The notes under the pieces are model-generated. The model made no database searches. It had not been told where the DNA came from and saw nothing but the letters and a program-made list of their open reading frames with translations. From Dehalococcoidia bacterium (lineage in GTDB: Bacteria; Chloroflexota; Dehalococcoidia; Dehalococcoidales; RBG-16-60-22): DNA of 24,994 nucleotides. Shown here piece after piece: positions 24,654 through 24,994 of this stretch (the first letter of the stretch is position 1; each line of letters opens with the position of its first letter). The DNA is taken from positions 1 to 24,994 of the forward strand of contig JAUWYU010000005.1 in assembly GCA_030615655.1 (NCBI GenBank). The letters are read 5' to 3'. The translations under genes were made by a program, and so were the position numbers.

Positions 24654-24994
24654 CTAATCTATAGCGGCAAGCTCCTTCTTGTACTCGTCCAGCAGCGTCA
24701 GGTACTGCGACTCTAACTGGGCCTGCAGTCGCTGCCACTCCTCCAGGAACTGCGGTTGTTTTTCTACATCTATATTCATTGAAGCGTTGACGCCTGTCTG
24801 CTGTTTGATTGCCTGCTGTATCTTGGCCTCGAATTCAGCCTTAAGCTGTTCGTAAGCCTCCTTCTTTTGCTGCTCTCCCTGCTGAGTATAATGGTCCAGA
24901 ACATGCCTTATTTTACTGAAAACATTCTCCACCGCCACCTTATCGTTCTTCAGCGCCTTCAATCCCTCCATAGCCTTTTTATTGTCTCTTCGGG
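24654..24994 (-). CDS. Coiled-coil protein of unknown function, 5' end beyond window
   Basis: The minus-strand frame is open to the window end, so the N-terminus is missing; an internal ATG lies at 24971 but the reading continues upstream through charged residues (R-R-D-N-K-K-A). The visible part, about 113 residues, is highly charged and helical, with many Gln, Glu, Lys and Leu residues and strong coiled-coil character (for example EQQKKEAYEQLKAEFEAKI and EWQRLQAQLESQY). Its stop is eight bases before the start of the next gene. No enzymatic motif is visible; it could be a structural or scaffold protein. Confidence 0.7.
   Translation of the reverse strand, partial: RRDNKKAMEGLKALKNDKVAVENVFSKIRHVLDHYTQQGEQQKKEAYEQLKAEFEAKIQQAIKQQTGVNASMNIDVEKQPQFLEEWQRLQAQLESQYLTLLDEYKKELAAID

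Overview
The window reads as a bacterial chromosome segment of roughly balanced base composition, with tightly packed genes, good AGGAGG-type ribosome binding sites and no tRNA, rRNA, CRISPR array or intact mobile element. The gene content suggests a Chloroflexota bacterium, perhaps of the Dehalococcoidia: a flavodoxin-ferredoxin fusion, an expanded set of small cupin proteins, a short archaeal-type thymidylate synthase, an HAE3/MMPL-type RND exporter and an Eis-like acetyltransferase. That placement is inference from gene content; no marker gene is present.

Region 1 (1-6666) is the most unusual part. It holds six genes of one small cupin family, eight visible cupin domains in all. Four lie on the + strand in tandem (the first cut by the window edge, the next two being two-domain fusions that are duplicates of each other, the fourth single-domain). 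Facing them is a compact five-gene minus-strand unit in transcription order: cupin, M24/creatinase-fold protein with a dismantled metal site, EFR1-type flavodoxin-ferredoxin, cupin, short-chain dehydrogenase. Gaps between these five genes are only 5 to 23 bases. A relic of a transposase C-terminus lies just upstream and may supply the promoter. The set looks like an uncharacterised catabolic or redox cluster; its substrate cannot be read from the sequence.

Region 2 (6885-11386, minus strand) is the classic trio MoxR ATPase, DUF58 protein and membrane-anchored transglutaminase with a C-terminal DUF4129-like tail. Region 3 (11538-14517, plus strand) is a three-gene ABC-2 exporter operon (ATPase and two permeases, starts and stops overlapping), divergent from region 2 with a shared promoter spacer.

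Region 4 (14561-19922) carries an Eis-like N-acetyltransferase (minus) divergent from an 856-residue RND/MMPL exporter (plus) across a 356-base spacer with candidate promoters and an inverted repeat, then a GAF-HD-GYP signalling protein (minus) that converges on the exporter. Region 5 (20133-24994) has a lipoprotein with a degenerate HExxH-like site, a Sir2 deacylase, a divergent DnaJ-family co-chaperone, and a minus-strand run of a thymidylate synthase-family protein behind two unrecognised genes, the last cut by the window end.
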